From: Capilliphycus salinus
GTDB lineage: Bacteria > Cyanobacteriota > Cyanobacteriia > Cyanobacteriales > Microcoleaceae
Reading direction: 5' to 3'
NCBI RefSeq assembly: GCF_047276495.1
Contig: NZ_CP178543.1
Coordinates: 2,170,001 to 2,234,000 of the forward strand
DNA length: 64,000 nt
Shown here: positions 19,447 to 29,469 of the stretch, one piece after another
Layout of the letters: each line of letters opens with the position of its first letter
How positions within the stretch are numbered: position 1 is the stretch's first letter
The notes under the pieces: model-generated
What the model was told of the DNA's origin: nothing
Databases searched by the model: none
The model's input: the letters and a program-made list of their open reading frames with translations, nothing else
Made by a program: the position numbers and the translations under genes

Positions 19447-22400
19447 ATGATCAAGCTACAGTGGAAAGAAGAAGAATTAATTGAAAATTGGACACTTGCC
19501 CCCCAAGAACTAGAACTGGTGAGGAATAAAGTGGGAGGAAATCAGATTGGTTTTGCACTCTTATTAAAGCATTTCCAACTTTTTGCTCGTTTTCCTGAAC
19601 AAAAATCATCCATTCCAAAAGTCGTTATTTCTTACATCGCTGACCAATTAAATCTTCCTGAAAGTGCGTATTCCGATTATGATTGGCAAGGACGTTCAGC
19701 CAAAGTTTATCGAGTTGAAATTCGTCGTTTGTTTGATTTTCGAGTCGCCACAGTTCAAGATTCAATACAGATGAGTGACTGGCTTTTTCAAGAAATATTG
19801 CCAAATGAACAACGGTTTGACCTCCTTCAAGAACGGGTCTATCAAAGATTTAGAGAGTTGCAAATTGAACCTCCAACACCTGGAAGAATGGAACGTTTAA
19901 TTCGGAGTGCTATTACTCAACATGAAACTCACTTTTGTAATCAAACATTCTCGCAACTCTCTCAACAAGCTCTCTCTCAAATTGATATTCTTTTAAGTAC
20001 AGAAAAATCAGAAAATTCAGATTCTGAACTCAGAAAAACCGCAGCACTCGGAGTGGCAGTCTAGGGAACGAGTGACTTCAGATTTAGCATTTTTTAAAAC
20101 TGACCCAGGGCCAGTTGGTTTAGAAAGTTTATTAACAGAAATTCAAAAACTTAAAAGGATTCGTACTGTAGGTTTACCAACAGATTTATTCAAAAATACC
20201 TCACCGAAACTGGTCAAAACATACCGTCAAAGAGCTGCAACTGAAACCCCTTACCTTTTACGACAACATCCACCAGCAATTCGCTACACACTAATGGCAG
20301 CATTTTGTTGGCAACGCAGTCAAGAAATCACAGATAATTTGATTGAACTACTCACTCAAATTATTCGACGGATTGGTACGAGAGCCGAAAAACGAATTGA
20401 AAAACAATTTCTCGAAGACTTTAAGCAAGTCACAGGCAAAACTAACCTACTGTTTCGGATTGCTGAAGTGGCAGTAGAGCAACCCGACGGAGTTATTGAA
20501 AAAGTCATCTATCCCATCGTTTCTCAACAAACCTTGAAAGAAGTGAAAGAGTATAAATCTACAGGTATTGCTTATCGGCAACGGGTTCACACCATCATCC
20601 GTTCTTCTTTTGCTAATCACTATCGTCGGATGATTCCCCAGCTTTTAGAAGTATTAGAGTTTCGCTCCAATAATGACATTCATCGTCCGGTCATGCAAGC
20701 AATAGAACTCCTAAAAAAATACGCTCAAAGTTCAGCTCGATATTATGATTCAGGTGAAGACATCCCCATTGATGGAGTTCTTAAAACAGGTTGGAAAGAA
20801 ATTCTATTAGAAAAAGACTCCGATGGCTCAGAACGGATTAACCGCATCAACTATGAAATCAGTGTTTTACAAGCATTAAGAGAACGATTATCCTGTAAAG
20901 AAATCTGGGTAGTCGGAGCTAATCGTTATCGCAATCCTGATGAAGATTTACCCACAGATTTTGAACAGCATCGTCAAGTTTACTATCAAGCTTTAACTCT
21001 ACCAGAAGAAGTAGAAACTTTCATTGATGACCTTAAACAAAAAATGACAGAAGGATTAGAGAAGTTAGATGAAGGGATGCCGAATAATCGTCATGTCCAT
21101 GTTATTGGTCAAAATCAAGGGTTAATTCGAGTTAGTCCCTTTCCACCCATCGGCGAACCGCTCAATCTCAAACAGCTTAAGGCAGAAATCAATCGAATTT
21201 GGCATCAAACCAATCTATTAGATATTCTCAAAGAGACTGATTTAAGGGTTGACTTGACTCGCCACTTTAAGAGTATGGGAAATCGAGAGATTATTGATAG
21301 AGAAACTCTACAAAAGCGATTACTGCTGTGTATCTATGGTATGGGAACCAATACGGGATTAAAACGGATTAATACCGGAATCAACGGTGAAAACTATCAA
21401 GATTTACTGTATGTCCGTCGTCGCTACATTCATAAAGAGCAAATCCGTAGTGCTATTGCTGAAGTTGTCAATGCCATTTTTGAGATTCGTTTACCGCAGA
21501 TTTGGGGAGAAGGAACCACAACCTGTGCCAGTGACAGTAAACATTTTGCCGCTTGGGAACAGAATTTAATGACTCAGTATCACCTGCGGTATGGGGGTCG
21601 AGGAGTGATGATTTATTGGCACGTTGAAAAGAAATCAACCTGTATTTATTCTCAACTCAAAACCTGTTCTTTATCAGAAGTGGCTGCCATGATTGAAGGT
21701 GTTTTACGGCATTGTACAAATATGGAAGTTGAGAAAAACTATGTTGATAGTCATGGTCAAAGCGAGGTAGCGTTTGCCTTTACTCATCTGTTAGGATTTC
21801 AGTTAATGCCACGCCTAAAGCGAATTAAGGTACAAAAGTTATATCGTCCAGATGTCGGTCAAAGTGATGCTTATCCTAACTTACAACCTATTCTTACTCG
21901 TCCGATTAATTGGGATTTGATTCGTAAACAATATGACCAAATGGTGAAGTATGCTACAGCTTTACGGTTAGGAACGGCAGAAACTGAAGCCATTCTCAAA
22001 CGGTTTAGGAAAACATCTCAAAATTCTTTTAAGCATCCAACTTATCAGGCTTTGGTAGAATTAGGACGGGTGGTTAAAACTATTTTTTTATGTGAATATC
22101 TAGATTCAGAAGCGGTACGCCGAGAAGTTAATGAGGGATTGAATGTGGTGGAACGATGGAATGGGGTAAATGATTTGATTTTTTATGGCAAAGGGGGTGA
22201 GTTTGCCTCAAATCGTTTGGAGAGTCAAGAATTATCGGTATTGTCTTTGCATCTGTTGCAAATCTGTTTGGTTTATGTGAATACCCTAATGATTCAAAGT
22301 GTGTTGGCACAGAAAAATTGGCAGAAAAAACTGACCTCGGAGGATTTTCGAGCGATTACACCTTTGATTTTCAGTCATGTTAATCCTTATGGTACATTCA

Positions 22401-22453
22401 AATTGGATTTGAAGGAAAGGATTGCTCGCTTAACTCAACCTGCCATAGCTTAA
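19447..22453 (+). pseudogene. tnpA: Tn3 family transposase TnpA, one-base frameshift
   Basis: Two frames together give the ~1000 residues usual for Tn3 transposases. The first (19447-20064) is the N-terminal DUF4158 domain and is preceded by GGAGAAG. Near 20053 one extra G (CTCGGAGTGG instead of CTCGAGTGG) shifts the frame; the second (to 22453) continues with no loss, EWQSRERVTSDLAFF. The DDE catalytic residues are in CASDSKHFAAW, NYVDSHGQSEVAF and LGTAETEAILKRF, and the C-terminus has NRLESQELSVLSLHLLQ and ITPLIFSHVNPYG. The frameshift should abolish function unless bypassed. Confidence 0.9.
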
Positions 22454-23009
22454 TCCGTCCAAAATTCCTCGCGCTCGAGACGGACTAAGCTGAGTATAGC
22501 GTACTGTATGTTGAATATTGCAATGCCCTAGATAATCTTGGATTGCCCTTGTATCTTGCCCTGAATTGGCTAGATAATAACCACAGGCATGACGTAGTTG
22601 ATGAGGATGAACTGCATTCATAAATTCCTGCTAATTTCCCAGCTCTAGCTACAATATGACGAATGGAACGAGTTGACAAGGGAGCCTTGTGTTCAGAAAC
22701 AAATACATATTGAGTATCAGGATAATCTCGTTGCAATTGCCTTAAAGCTCTTAATTCAGGGGAACGAAGGGGATGCACACTATCATGTCCATGTTTGACT
22801 CTTGTAATTTCAATATAACCTCCTTTGAGGTCAACATTTGACCACTTTAAAGCGACTAATTCTGCACTTCTCAAGCCATGACGGAACATTAATAAAATCA
22901 TGGCAGCATCTCTAACTCTATGTCTTCCCACATGACGAGCCGCTTTGATTAAGGCTTCAACTTCATCTGGTCGCAAATATTCCCGTTCTCCCGTAGAAAC
23001 CTTCTTCAT
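22430..23009 (-). pseudogene. Transposon tyrosine recombinase (TnpI-like), frameshifted
   Basis: The protein has LMFRHGLRSAELVALKWSNV (catalytic Arg), then after a one-base shift near 22620 PHQLRHACGYYLANSG (HxxR), YLGHCNIQHTVRYTQ (His and nucleophile Tyr). In the unshifted frame translation runs into Ser-rich nonsense. In Tn3 elements of the Tn4430 type such a recombinase resolves cointegrates at an internal site. It converges on tnpA and overlaps its end by 24 bp. The 23026-23237 stretch upstream should hold the resolution site. Confidence 0.85.
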
Positions 23010-23200
23010 GGGTGGGGGAAAAAAAACTTTGCCGAAAATGAACGTGGAGCTGTTTTGTTTTGCATGGGTCTATCCCTCATGCTATTGTTCCTAGTTCCAT
23101 GATACATTGCCGACTTTGTATTTTTCTCGGCAAAGTTAGGATTTGTATTACTTATGAATGTGGGCCAAAAAACGAGGGGAATTTACAAAACTTTACCAGG

Positions 23201-23237
23201 CTGCACCTGATGACACCGACCTTCTATTTACGCCTAC
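23201..23237 (-). repeat. Tn3-type terminal inverted repeat, right
   Basis: It is the inverted partner of the left end at 19194-19230 (27 identical bases, then two mismatches in ten). Confidence 0.92.
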
Positions 23238-23628
23238 AACATTGGATTGAACTTTGGTTTCCGCACTCCCGATGGGCAGTCATTTCCTGCATCAATTACT
23301 TTCCATCACCGGGATGCCGTTGAACCCGATAAGCTTTACCTTCGGCGCCGCTATGCCCCCTGGCTATCAGAAAACGAACTCGAACCGGGAACTCCCAAAT
23401 GGGGGCAGTCGGGCGTTCCGCCTTCGGTTTGGGTGGTACAGCAGCCCGAACAAAATGTGGAGAAAACCTATTTAACAGAAGGGCCTTGGGATGCGGTGAG
23501 GTTGGGGGATGCGGTGCGTCAGTCTGGGGAAAGCATTGCCGTTGCTTGCACTTCGACCGGAGCCAGGGGAATTCCCCCTCCTGAGCAACTGAAAGCTATT
23601 CCCGGTGAAGAAGTTGTGATTTTTTACG

Positions 23629-23658
23629 TTTGCGAAGCATGGTGAGCGCAGCGAGGCA
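23629..23658. repeat. Small dispersed palindromic repeat inserted in the primase-like gene
   Basis: The 30 bases with GCGAAGCATGGTGAGCGCAG interrupt what would otherwise read TTTTACGATCGCTTTGATG (FYDRFDE). The length is a multiple of three, but it carries TGA. Confidence 0.6.
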
Positions 23659-23961
23659 ATCGCTTTGATGAACACAATGAAGGACAAATTGGCGCGATTA
23701 AAATAGCTAAAGCTTTACGGGATGTGGGAAAACAAGCAACGGTGGCGTTGGTTCCCCGAGTCGGAGAAGTTAAGAAGGGGTGGGATATTAGTGATGCTTT
23801 TGATGCGGGGTTTACCCTGGAAGATATTCAGCAAGCCGAAGCTGACGTTAAACAACAGCAACGATGGGCGGAAATGGTTGCTTGTGTGGTTTGCGATTGC
23901 TTGAACCAGGCTCGAACCCATCACCTTGAGGGTTCTCAGCATACGGCTCATTGGAGTAAAC

Positions 23962-23996
23962 GCGATTGCGCGGAGCGCACTGGCGGAGCCAATCGC
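23962..23996. repeat. Second small dispersed palindromic repeat in the same gene
   Basis: It has GCGATTG and CAATCGC as inverted ends with a GC-rich middle. The primase frame crosses it without a stop (RDCAERTGGANR). Confidence 0.55.
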
Positions 23997-24255
23997 AGAT
24001 TAACTTTATTGGAAAATGACACCGAGCATAAGGTTTTGGATGTTGTTTGGGATAACGGTTGGGTAAATGTTGATAGTCGATTGGAGCAAGCCAAGGTGAA
24101 TTATTTTGTCGAGGAGGTTCAGCCTAAGCTTCGATGTAACAATACCTCACCTGCCATAAAGCGAGAAACTCTTTTAAAATAAATAATAATCGGTCAATTA
24201 TATTAAGTTTTTGCATAAATTGTCAACCCGGCAATCAATCGTTCAAAATCTTTGC

Positions 24256-24510
24256 TAATTTGTTGATTTTAAGAGCAATATATATGGCACTAGATATTTC
24301 CAAATAATATTTTATGGAGATGCCTACCTCCAGATACTCTTGAATCAATAGGTGCCATTTCGTAAAAAAATGTAAAGCTTTTCGTAAAATATCCTGAGTG
24401 GGCTGATATGTTTCTAATAGGTGAGTCGAAAATCATCTTTTTAGTCCGGGCAAAGATTGCCAAGTAGACTCCGTGAATTTACTGAGACTTTCAATCCAAA
24501 TAAGACTAAC
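24256..24510 (-). pseudogene. Fragment of an unknown gene with internal TGA
   Basis: Between 24183 and 24592 the only protein-like signal is a minus-strand frame of ~85 codons: LIWIESLSKFTESTWQSLPG, LKR, TGA at 24433-24435, then FSTHLLETYQPTQDIL and LHFFTKWHLLIQEYLEVGIS to a TAG. The composition looks coding on both sides of the stop. No start codon or ribosome binding site is visible and I do not recognise the family. Confidence 0.35.
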
Positions 24511-24592
24511 CTATTTTTCAAAATACAGGAGATTTACGGTTATATCTCCAATACATTCTGATGTAAACTGAGAGCAATTGGATAATTTTTAA

Positions 24593-25313
24593 ATGCAGCT
24601 ATCTAATGTTGTTGAGCCATTTGGCGAAGTTAACGTTTTCCAGCAAAGTAGCGGGGACTTAAAGATTGTCGCTACCATTTTAACTATTCCTGACTTGGAG
24701 GGAGTACGAATGGGTTTAGCCCTTGATGGCTCCGCTTCCATGAAAAAAATGTATGGAGTCAGTGGGGTTGTTGGAGGTGTTTTTGGTGCCGCAGCTAGCA
24801 TTCCCAACGTGGTAGAACCCGTGACTCGTACCATGATTAATTACTTAGCAAATTTTTCTTCTGACAGAGTTGTTATCCTTTAATCCGCCCCATCTTTCCG
24901 TAGGAGGTACAACCTCTCTCGGTGCCGCTCTAAAGCTATTAACTAAATCTTTCGATCAAGAAGTTCGTAAAACCAGCGAAACTCAAAAAGGAGATTGGAA
25001 ACCATTAGTCTTTTTAATGACAGATGGAATGCCCACCGATAGTTGGGAAAAAGCTGCCGATGAACTCAAGCAGAAAAAAGCTGCAAATATTATTGCTTGT
25101 GCGGCAGGTTCCGGCGCAGATGAACAGCTTCTCAAACGAATTACAGAAATTGTTCTTAAACTCGATAATCTTCAACCAGATACGCTCAAACAATTCTTTA
25201 AATGGGTTTCACAATCAATTAAACAAACTTCTCAAAGTGTAGCTCAAGTGATGGCAGACGATCAACCGATTAACCTGCCACCCCCACCTCAAGGGATTCA
25301 AATTGTTCCCTAA
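24593..25313 (+). pseudogene. Out-of-frame fusion of two vWA-domain (TerF-like and TerY-like) genes
   Basis: The first ~90 codons (to 24860) belong to one vWA protein, with the MIDAS start GLALDGSASMKKMYG (DxSxS) and VEPVTRTMINYLANFSSD. From 24862 the adjacent frame encodes the C-terminal two thirds of a different vWA protein of TerY type: TELLSFNPPHLSVGGTTSLG, PLVFLMTDGMPTDSWEKAAD and a conserved LPPPPQGIQIVP ending. The two frames differ, and the join falls within CTGACAG, which could have coded in either gene. TerY-type vWA proteins are known to pair with PP2C phosphatases and kinases in tellurite-resistance-related clusters. Only a 97-residue product would be made. Confidence 0.75.
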
Positions 25314-25410
25314 AAATGCTTTTCATAGTACCCTGCGGGGTGCTATGAATTCCCCTTCGCTCTAACAGATTAAAATCCTAAAATCCGGATAAACTAATGG
25401 CAGTAAAGAT

Positions 25411-27135
25411 ATGCAAAACCAACATGATTATGAAAAGATAATTCCTGAGATTGTTCAAAATCTCAGAAGGGAAGGCTTTTTTCAAACCTTGTCGTCGAAA
25501 TGTAAACAGATAATCGAAGATCATCAACAGCAAAATCAGCTTATTGATGAAGTTGTAAAACATCTTCAAGAAAAGTTATCGAAAATTCAACTCAAAATCC
25601 CAAATGGCTCCAATATTGAGGAAGAAATTGAAAAGTTTTGTCAAAGTTTTTTGGATTCATTATTAAAATCTTTTTCTCACTATCAATCCGAAGAACTCGG
25701 TCAAATTCAAAACTTAATAGAACAACAAATAACAGCTAAAATCAGAGAAATTTTAAGGGAAAACCTCTCACGAAATTATTCAGAAACCCCAGAGGATTTA
25801 TCCCGAGATTCACCCCCACAACAGAGTTTAACTAATCCTGAATCTCAACAGCAAAACCATTCAACTATTTCTAGAGAAATTTCGCCTTGGAAACCCGAAG
25901 AAACCCCATCCAACACTTCACAACAACAACCCGAACAATTAAACAAACAAGCATCTGAAAATTTCCCAATGGAGACAACAGTTGATGCACCTTGGGAATA
26001 TCATCCAATACCTCAAAACGAACCCGCTCCCCATTCAGAATTTGATTTTAAAGGACAGGAAACCCCAGAAAAACTAAAACTCGTTGGTGCTAGAGTGCGA
26101 GGGAAAATGCACAAGCATAACGGAACCAATTGTGATGATTGGTTTGAGTTTAAAATCAGTACAAACTGGACAATTATTGCTGTTTCTGATGGTGCGGGTT
26201 CTAAAAAACTATCCCGCTTGGGTGCAAAAGTTTCTTGTCAAGCTGCGGTTCAATATTTATCAGAAATTCTAAAAAATTGTACAATTAGACAACGAGAAAA
26301 AACCGAAAACTTATCGAATGATTTGCAACGACAACCAGATTGGTCTTTTGTTGGTCAAGACTTTAATGAAGTTCAAACAGCCCTTCACATCGCCGTACAA
26401 AAAGCCTATGAAGCCGTGAAAGCCAAAGCCGATGATTGCAACAAATTAACCGATTATTACATCGCTTTAAACCATAAAATACCTGAGATTAAGGACTTTT
26501 CAGCCACTTTACTTTTAGCTGTTCATACCTTAATAAAAGTGGCGGGAGAATCTTATAGTTTGGTGTTGAGTTGTCAAGTCGGAGATGGTGCGATCGCCGC
26601 CATATCTCAAGAAGGAAATTTGAAGCTTTCTTACAGTTCTCCGAGTATTCCTTTCGCTTCATCTAAAATTCGCCGGGGTGAACAGCCAAACTCCGATCTG
26701 TTTAAGTCGGAAATTAATCCATCTCAAGAAATTAGCGGTTCGTCTAATGAGTTACAAAAGCCAAAAATTTCTGACAAAATTTCCGATCTGTTTGGCAAGG
26801 TTCAGGAGCATATTGAAACCCCGTTAAATTCTATAAAACTCCCTTCAATTCCACAACCGAAAAAACAGATTCAATCTGTATTCGACATTTTTACTCCCAA
26901 GCCATCAGAACAACAAGATTTAAAACAATCCCAATCTTCTCCCATTTCAGAACCCGAAGAAAATCGTCCCACCTCCAGTCCAATTAATCCAATTTTTCTG
27001 CAAAATTCATTGGATAATAATTCTTATAATTCCAATTCCAATTTTACGTTTATGAAGTTAATTTTAAATTCAAATCATTTATTTTGGGTTGGGATTTTTC
27101 TAATTAATGAAGTTCTCCGGACTGAAAAATCGTAA
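25411..27135 (+). CDS. PP2C-type protein phosphatase with coiled-coil N-terminus, C-terminus divergent
   Basis: Residues 1-150 are helical and charged, 150-215 a Gln/Pro/Ser linker. From ~222 comes a PP2C-like domain of the TerY-associated type: KLVGARVRGKMHKHNGTNCDDWFEF, then TIIAVSDGAGSKKLSRLGA (metal-binding Asp-Gly), FSATLLLAVH and LSCQVGDGAIAAI (second Asp-Gly). The usual last part with the final acidic metal ligands is not recognisable; after ~410 the sequence is low complexity and ends in a hydrophobic stretch. It may be truncated by the same deletions that hit its vWA neighbour. Confidence 0.7.
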   Translation: MQNQHDYEKIIPEIVQNLRREGFFQTLSSKCKQIIEDHQQQNQLIDEVVKHLQEKLSKIQLKIPNGSNIEEEIEKFCQSFLDSLLKSFSHYQSEELGQIQNLIEQQITAKIREILRENLSRNYSETPEDLSRDSPPQQSLTNPESQQQNHSTISREISPWKPEETPSNTSQQQPEQLNKQASENFPMETTVDAPWEYHPIPQNEPAPHSEFDFKGQETPEKLKLVGARVRGKMHKHNGTNCDDWFEFKISTNWTIIAVSDGAGSKKLSRLGAKVSCQAAVQYLSEILKNCTIRQREKTENLSNDLQRQPDWSFVGQDFNEVQTALHIAVQKAYEAVKAKADDCNKLTDYYIALNHKIPEIKDFSATLLLAVHTLIKVAGESYSLVLSCQVGDGAIAAISQEGNLKLSYSSPSIPFASSKIRRGEQPNSDLFKSEINPSQEISGSSNELQKPKISDKISDLFGKVQEHIETPLNSIKLPSIPQPKKQIQSVFDIFTPKPSEQQDLKQSQSSPISEPEENRPTSSPINPIFLQNSLDNNSYNSNSNFTFMKLILNSNHLFWVGIFLINEVLRTEKS

Positions 27136-27605
27136 AAATATGGCAATTAAGAATGATTTATGAGGTAGCTTGTGGGTCAAACCGAGTTACCGAAGAAAAT
27201 TCCATTCTCAGATGAAGTCCGGTTAATCAGTTATCGCCGGAGCGCGAAGAGTTTTTCTTAGCATTCATACCGACGTTGCGTTCACTTCGATGCTGCGGAG
27301 CAGTATAGCCATTTTTATTTGTACGTTGATTATACTCCTCAACTTTAGATCACAACTGATTTGCGATCGCTATAGCATTGCTGGATGTTGAGTGGTAGAA
27401 AAATATTAAAACATACAATTTTTGGGAAGAGTGAAAGCTTAAAACCTTGCTCCAGCTAGATTATAATCTTCCCTGATTACCCTAAGTACGAGAGGGAGGG
27501 ATATTTCTTCAATCTCCTCAGCAATAAATTATGCTTCGGGGTTGAGAAAATCCGGGAGTCGGGGTCAAGGGTTCAATACACCCCGCGTAGTTTTCATAAA
27601 GTGTT
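27136..27605. other. Junction region, no gene supported
   Basis: It contains short GC-rich palindromic pieces (CGCCGGAGCGCGAAGAG and a TGCGGAGCA word near 27290) like those found in dispersed repeats. I see no open frame with protein character. The right edge is where the integrase remnant loses its C-terminus. Confidence 0.35.
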
Positions 27606-28253
27606 CTAACATCGTGACCTGTTAATATAGTCGGTATAGTAACTGTAATATGGGCTATCTTTGAAGGTTTGAATAATTTTTTGAATCTCCGACAGGGTAA
27701 AGGGTTTGGGCTTTTGCTTGGGCGGGAGCTTAAAACGCTTTACTACATCAGTCCAGGGATTGACTTCTATCAAGTCTTGCTTGATTCCATAGTCAAAAGC
27801 CGCTTTCAGCAAGGATAGATGCTCTTTTGCTGTGGGGGCTGACATCTTTTCTTGCAACCAGTGACTGAAGGCAATTGTCAATTTTTCGCCGATCTCGCTG
27901 GCTTTTCGTTCTCCGAGAAAGTCGCTAACATATCTTAAACAAGTTCGGTATTTTTCCAGGGTACGGGAGTCTAGGAATCCCGACTTGTACTCCATAAATT
28001 GCTCAAATAAAACGCCGACGGCAATTGATGAGCGATTGTCCCCGGTTTTGTAGCGTTTGAGGGTGGGGTCAAAATTTTCCGAGAGAATATCCAACTCAAT
28101 AGTTGTAGCCTTTCTTTGAGCCAGGGAGCGATTGATGGGAGTGTCCGGCAAGCCAACGGGTAAGAAGTACCGCTTGCCCTGATATCGCCAGTAGAGTCTC
28201 AAAAATCCTTTATCAGCACCGATACTGACGGAACCTTTCTTAGAACGACTCAA
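27606..28253 (-). pseudogene. Phage-type tyrosine integrase, catalytic domain deleted
   Basis: The 215-residue product has an Arm-type N-terminal domain (GFLRLYWRYQGKRYFLPVGL), a core-binding SAM-like domain (RTLEKYRTCLRYVSDFLG, HLSLLKAAFDYGIKQDLI, NPWTDVVKRFK) and the beginning of the catalytic domain (PFTLSEIQKIIQTFKDSPYY), then stops before any Arg-His-x-x-Arg-Tyr residue. Integrases of this layout integrate into tRNA genes; the gene starts 164 bp from the 3' end of tRNA-Pro and reads away from it. Confidence 0.85.
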
Positions 28254-28416
28254 AGCCTATGCCTCCGTTCAACTTATCTCACCAACTTCTCACCAATAAT
28301 AGCTATATAATGAGACATCCCGGAGCCATCAGTGAGAGACGGTGGAAGTCGTTTGCTGGTGTACTGTCACAGCAAAAACATTCTGAAACTCCCTCTGTGT
28401 AAGGATTTGAAATGAA

Positions 28417-28490
28417 TCGGGATGACAGGATTTGAACCTGCGACCCCCTCGTCCCGAACGAGGTGCGCTACCAAGCTGCGCTACATCCCG
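28417..28490 (-). tRNA. tRNA-Pro (anticodon CGG)
   Basis: On the minus strand CGGGATG pairs with CATCCCG as acceptor stem, the D arm is GCGC-AGCTTGGTA-GCGC, the anticodon arm is CCTCG-TTCGGGA-CGAGG with anticodon CGG, and the T arm holds GGTTCAAATCC. The discriminator is A and CCA is not encoded. It marks the border between the accessory region and core genes and is a plausible integration site for the nearby integrase. Confidence 0.95.
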
Positions 28491-28599
28491 TAGATAAAAT
28501 TATTGTATCACATCAATCTAGAATTTCCCCAGACAAATTTGGGAAAATTTCAGCTAGCATGGTTAAATGCAGTATTAAATTGAAAGGAAGCAGTAAAGC

Positions 28600-29469
28600 G
28601 TGGTTGTTAAGCCAGATTGGTTGCGAGTCAAGGCGCCTCAATGGGAACGAGTCGGTCAAGTTAAGGATGTTCTCCGGGATTTGGGCTTGAATACCGTTTG
28701 TGAAGAAGCATCTTGTCCGAATATTGGAGAGTGTTTTCATGCGGGTACTGCAACTTTTTTGATTATGGGACCTGCTTGTACTCGCGCTTGTCCCTACTGT
28801 GATATCGATTTTGAGAAAAAACCAAAAGCACTAGACCCCAGCGAACCGGAACGGCTCGCCGAAGCCGTGCGACGGATGAATTTGAACCATGTTGTCATTA
28901 CCTCCGTCAACCGAGATGACTTACCCGATGGCGGCGCTTCTCAATTTGTTCGCTGTATCGAAGCGGTTCGTCGTCTATCGGCGAAAACAACCGTAGAAGT
29001 GCTAATTCCTGATTTGTGCGCGAACTGGGAAGCTCTCGATACCCTCCTACAAGCTCAACCGGAAGTTCTCAACCACAATACCGAAACGGTTCGGCGTTTG
29101 TATCGACGAGTTCGCCCTCAAGGGGATTACGACCGCAGTTTAGAACTGTTAAAGCGATCGCGTCAACTCAGACCCCAAGTTTATACCAAGTCGGGGATTA
29201 TGGTCGGCTTGGGCGAAACGGATGCCGAAGTTCGACAAGTGATGCAAGATTTACGAAGCGTAGACTGTGATATCATAACATTAGGACAATATTTGCAACC
29301 AACTCCCAAGCATTTACCTGTTGCTGAGTTTATCTCACCCGAACAATTTGACGCTTGGAAAACCTACGGTGAGTCTTTGGGCTTTTTACAGGTCGTTGCT
29401 TCTCCATTAACTCGCAGTTCCTACCACGCCGAACAAGTCAGAACCTTGATGGAAAACAATCCACGTTAA
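28600..29469 (+). CDS. lipA: Lipoyl synthase
   Basis: LipA inserts two sulfurs into octanoyl groups on lipoyl-domain proteins. The 289-residue product has both iron-sulfur motifs: Cys34, Cys39 and Cys45 (CEEASCPNIGEC, auxiliary cluster) and Cys60, Cys64 and Cys67 (CTRACPYC, radical SAM cluster), plus the conserved RSSYHAEQ at the C-terminus. The start is GTG at 28600, with AAAGGAAG about 13-20 nt upstream. It is the first core gene next to the tRNA. Cyanobacteria usually have two lipA copies; which this is cannot be told. Confidence 0.95.
   Translation: MVVKPDWLRVKAPQWERVGQVKDVLRDLGLNTVCEEASCPNIGECFHAGTATFLIMGPACTRACPYCDIDFEKKPKALDPSEPERLAEAVRRMNLNHVVITSVNRDDLPDGGASQFVRCIEAVRRLSAKTTVEVLIPDLCANWEALDTLLQAQPEVLNHNTETVRRLYRRVRPQGDYDRSLELLKRSRQLRPQVYTKSGIMVGLGETDAEVRQVMQDLRSVDCDIITLGQYLQPTPKHLPVAEFISPEQFDAWKTYGESLGFLQVVASPLTRSSYHAEQVRTLMENNPR

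Larger units (their letters stand above)
19194..23237. mobile_element. Tn3-family transposon with tyrosine recombinase, 4044 bp
   Basis: It is bounded by 37-bp inverted repeats, carries a Tn3-type DDE transposase on the plus strand and a convergent tyrosine recombinase on the minus strand. Both genes are frameshifted, so this copy should be immobile on its own. The left neighbour is hsdS and the right neighbour is a primase-like gene. The five bases flanking each side (GCATA and AACAT) do not match, so one side was lost or rearranged after insertion. Confidence 0.9.
23238..24182 (+). pseudogene. TOPRIM/primase-like protein of mobile elements, 5' truncated with internal stop
   Basis: The frame begins abruptly at the transposon border (NIGLNFGFRTPDGQSFPASI), so the N-terminus is gone. 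TYLTEGPWDAVRLGDAV is a TOPRIM-type Glu-Gly motif, and VVIFYDR / IAKALRDVGKQATVALVPR / KKGWDISDAFDAG match the rest of TOPRIM domains in plasmid and phage primase proteins (the Asp of FYDR is split by an insertion). A 30-bp insertion at 23629-23658 brings an in-frame TGA (23643-23645); a second 35-bp insertion at 23962-23996 keeps the frame. No helicase domain follows. Confidence 0.7.

Noticed and set aside
19189..23242. Five-bp target duplication of the Tn3-type transposon
   Set aside because: GCATA on the left and AACAT on the right do not match even with one-base shifts.
682..24435. TGA as a sense codon (recoding)
   Set aside because: Many intact genes in the window end with TGA, and frameshifts and a TAA occur in the same region, so plain decay explains the internal TGAs.
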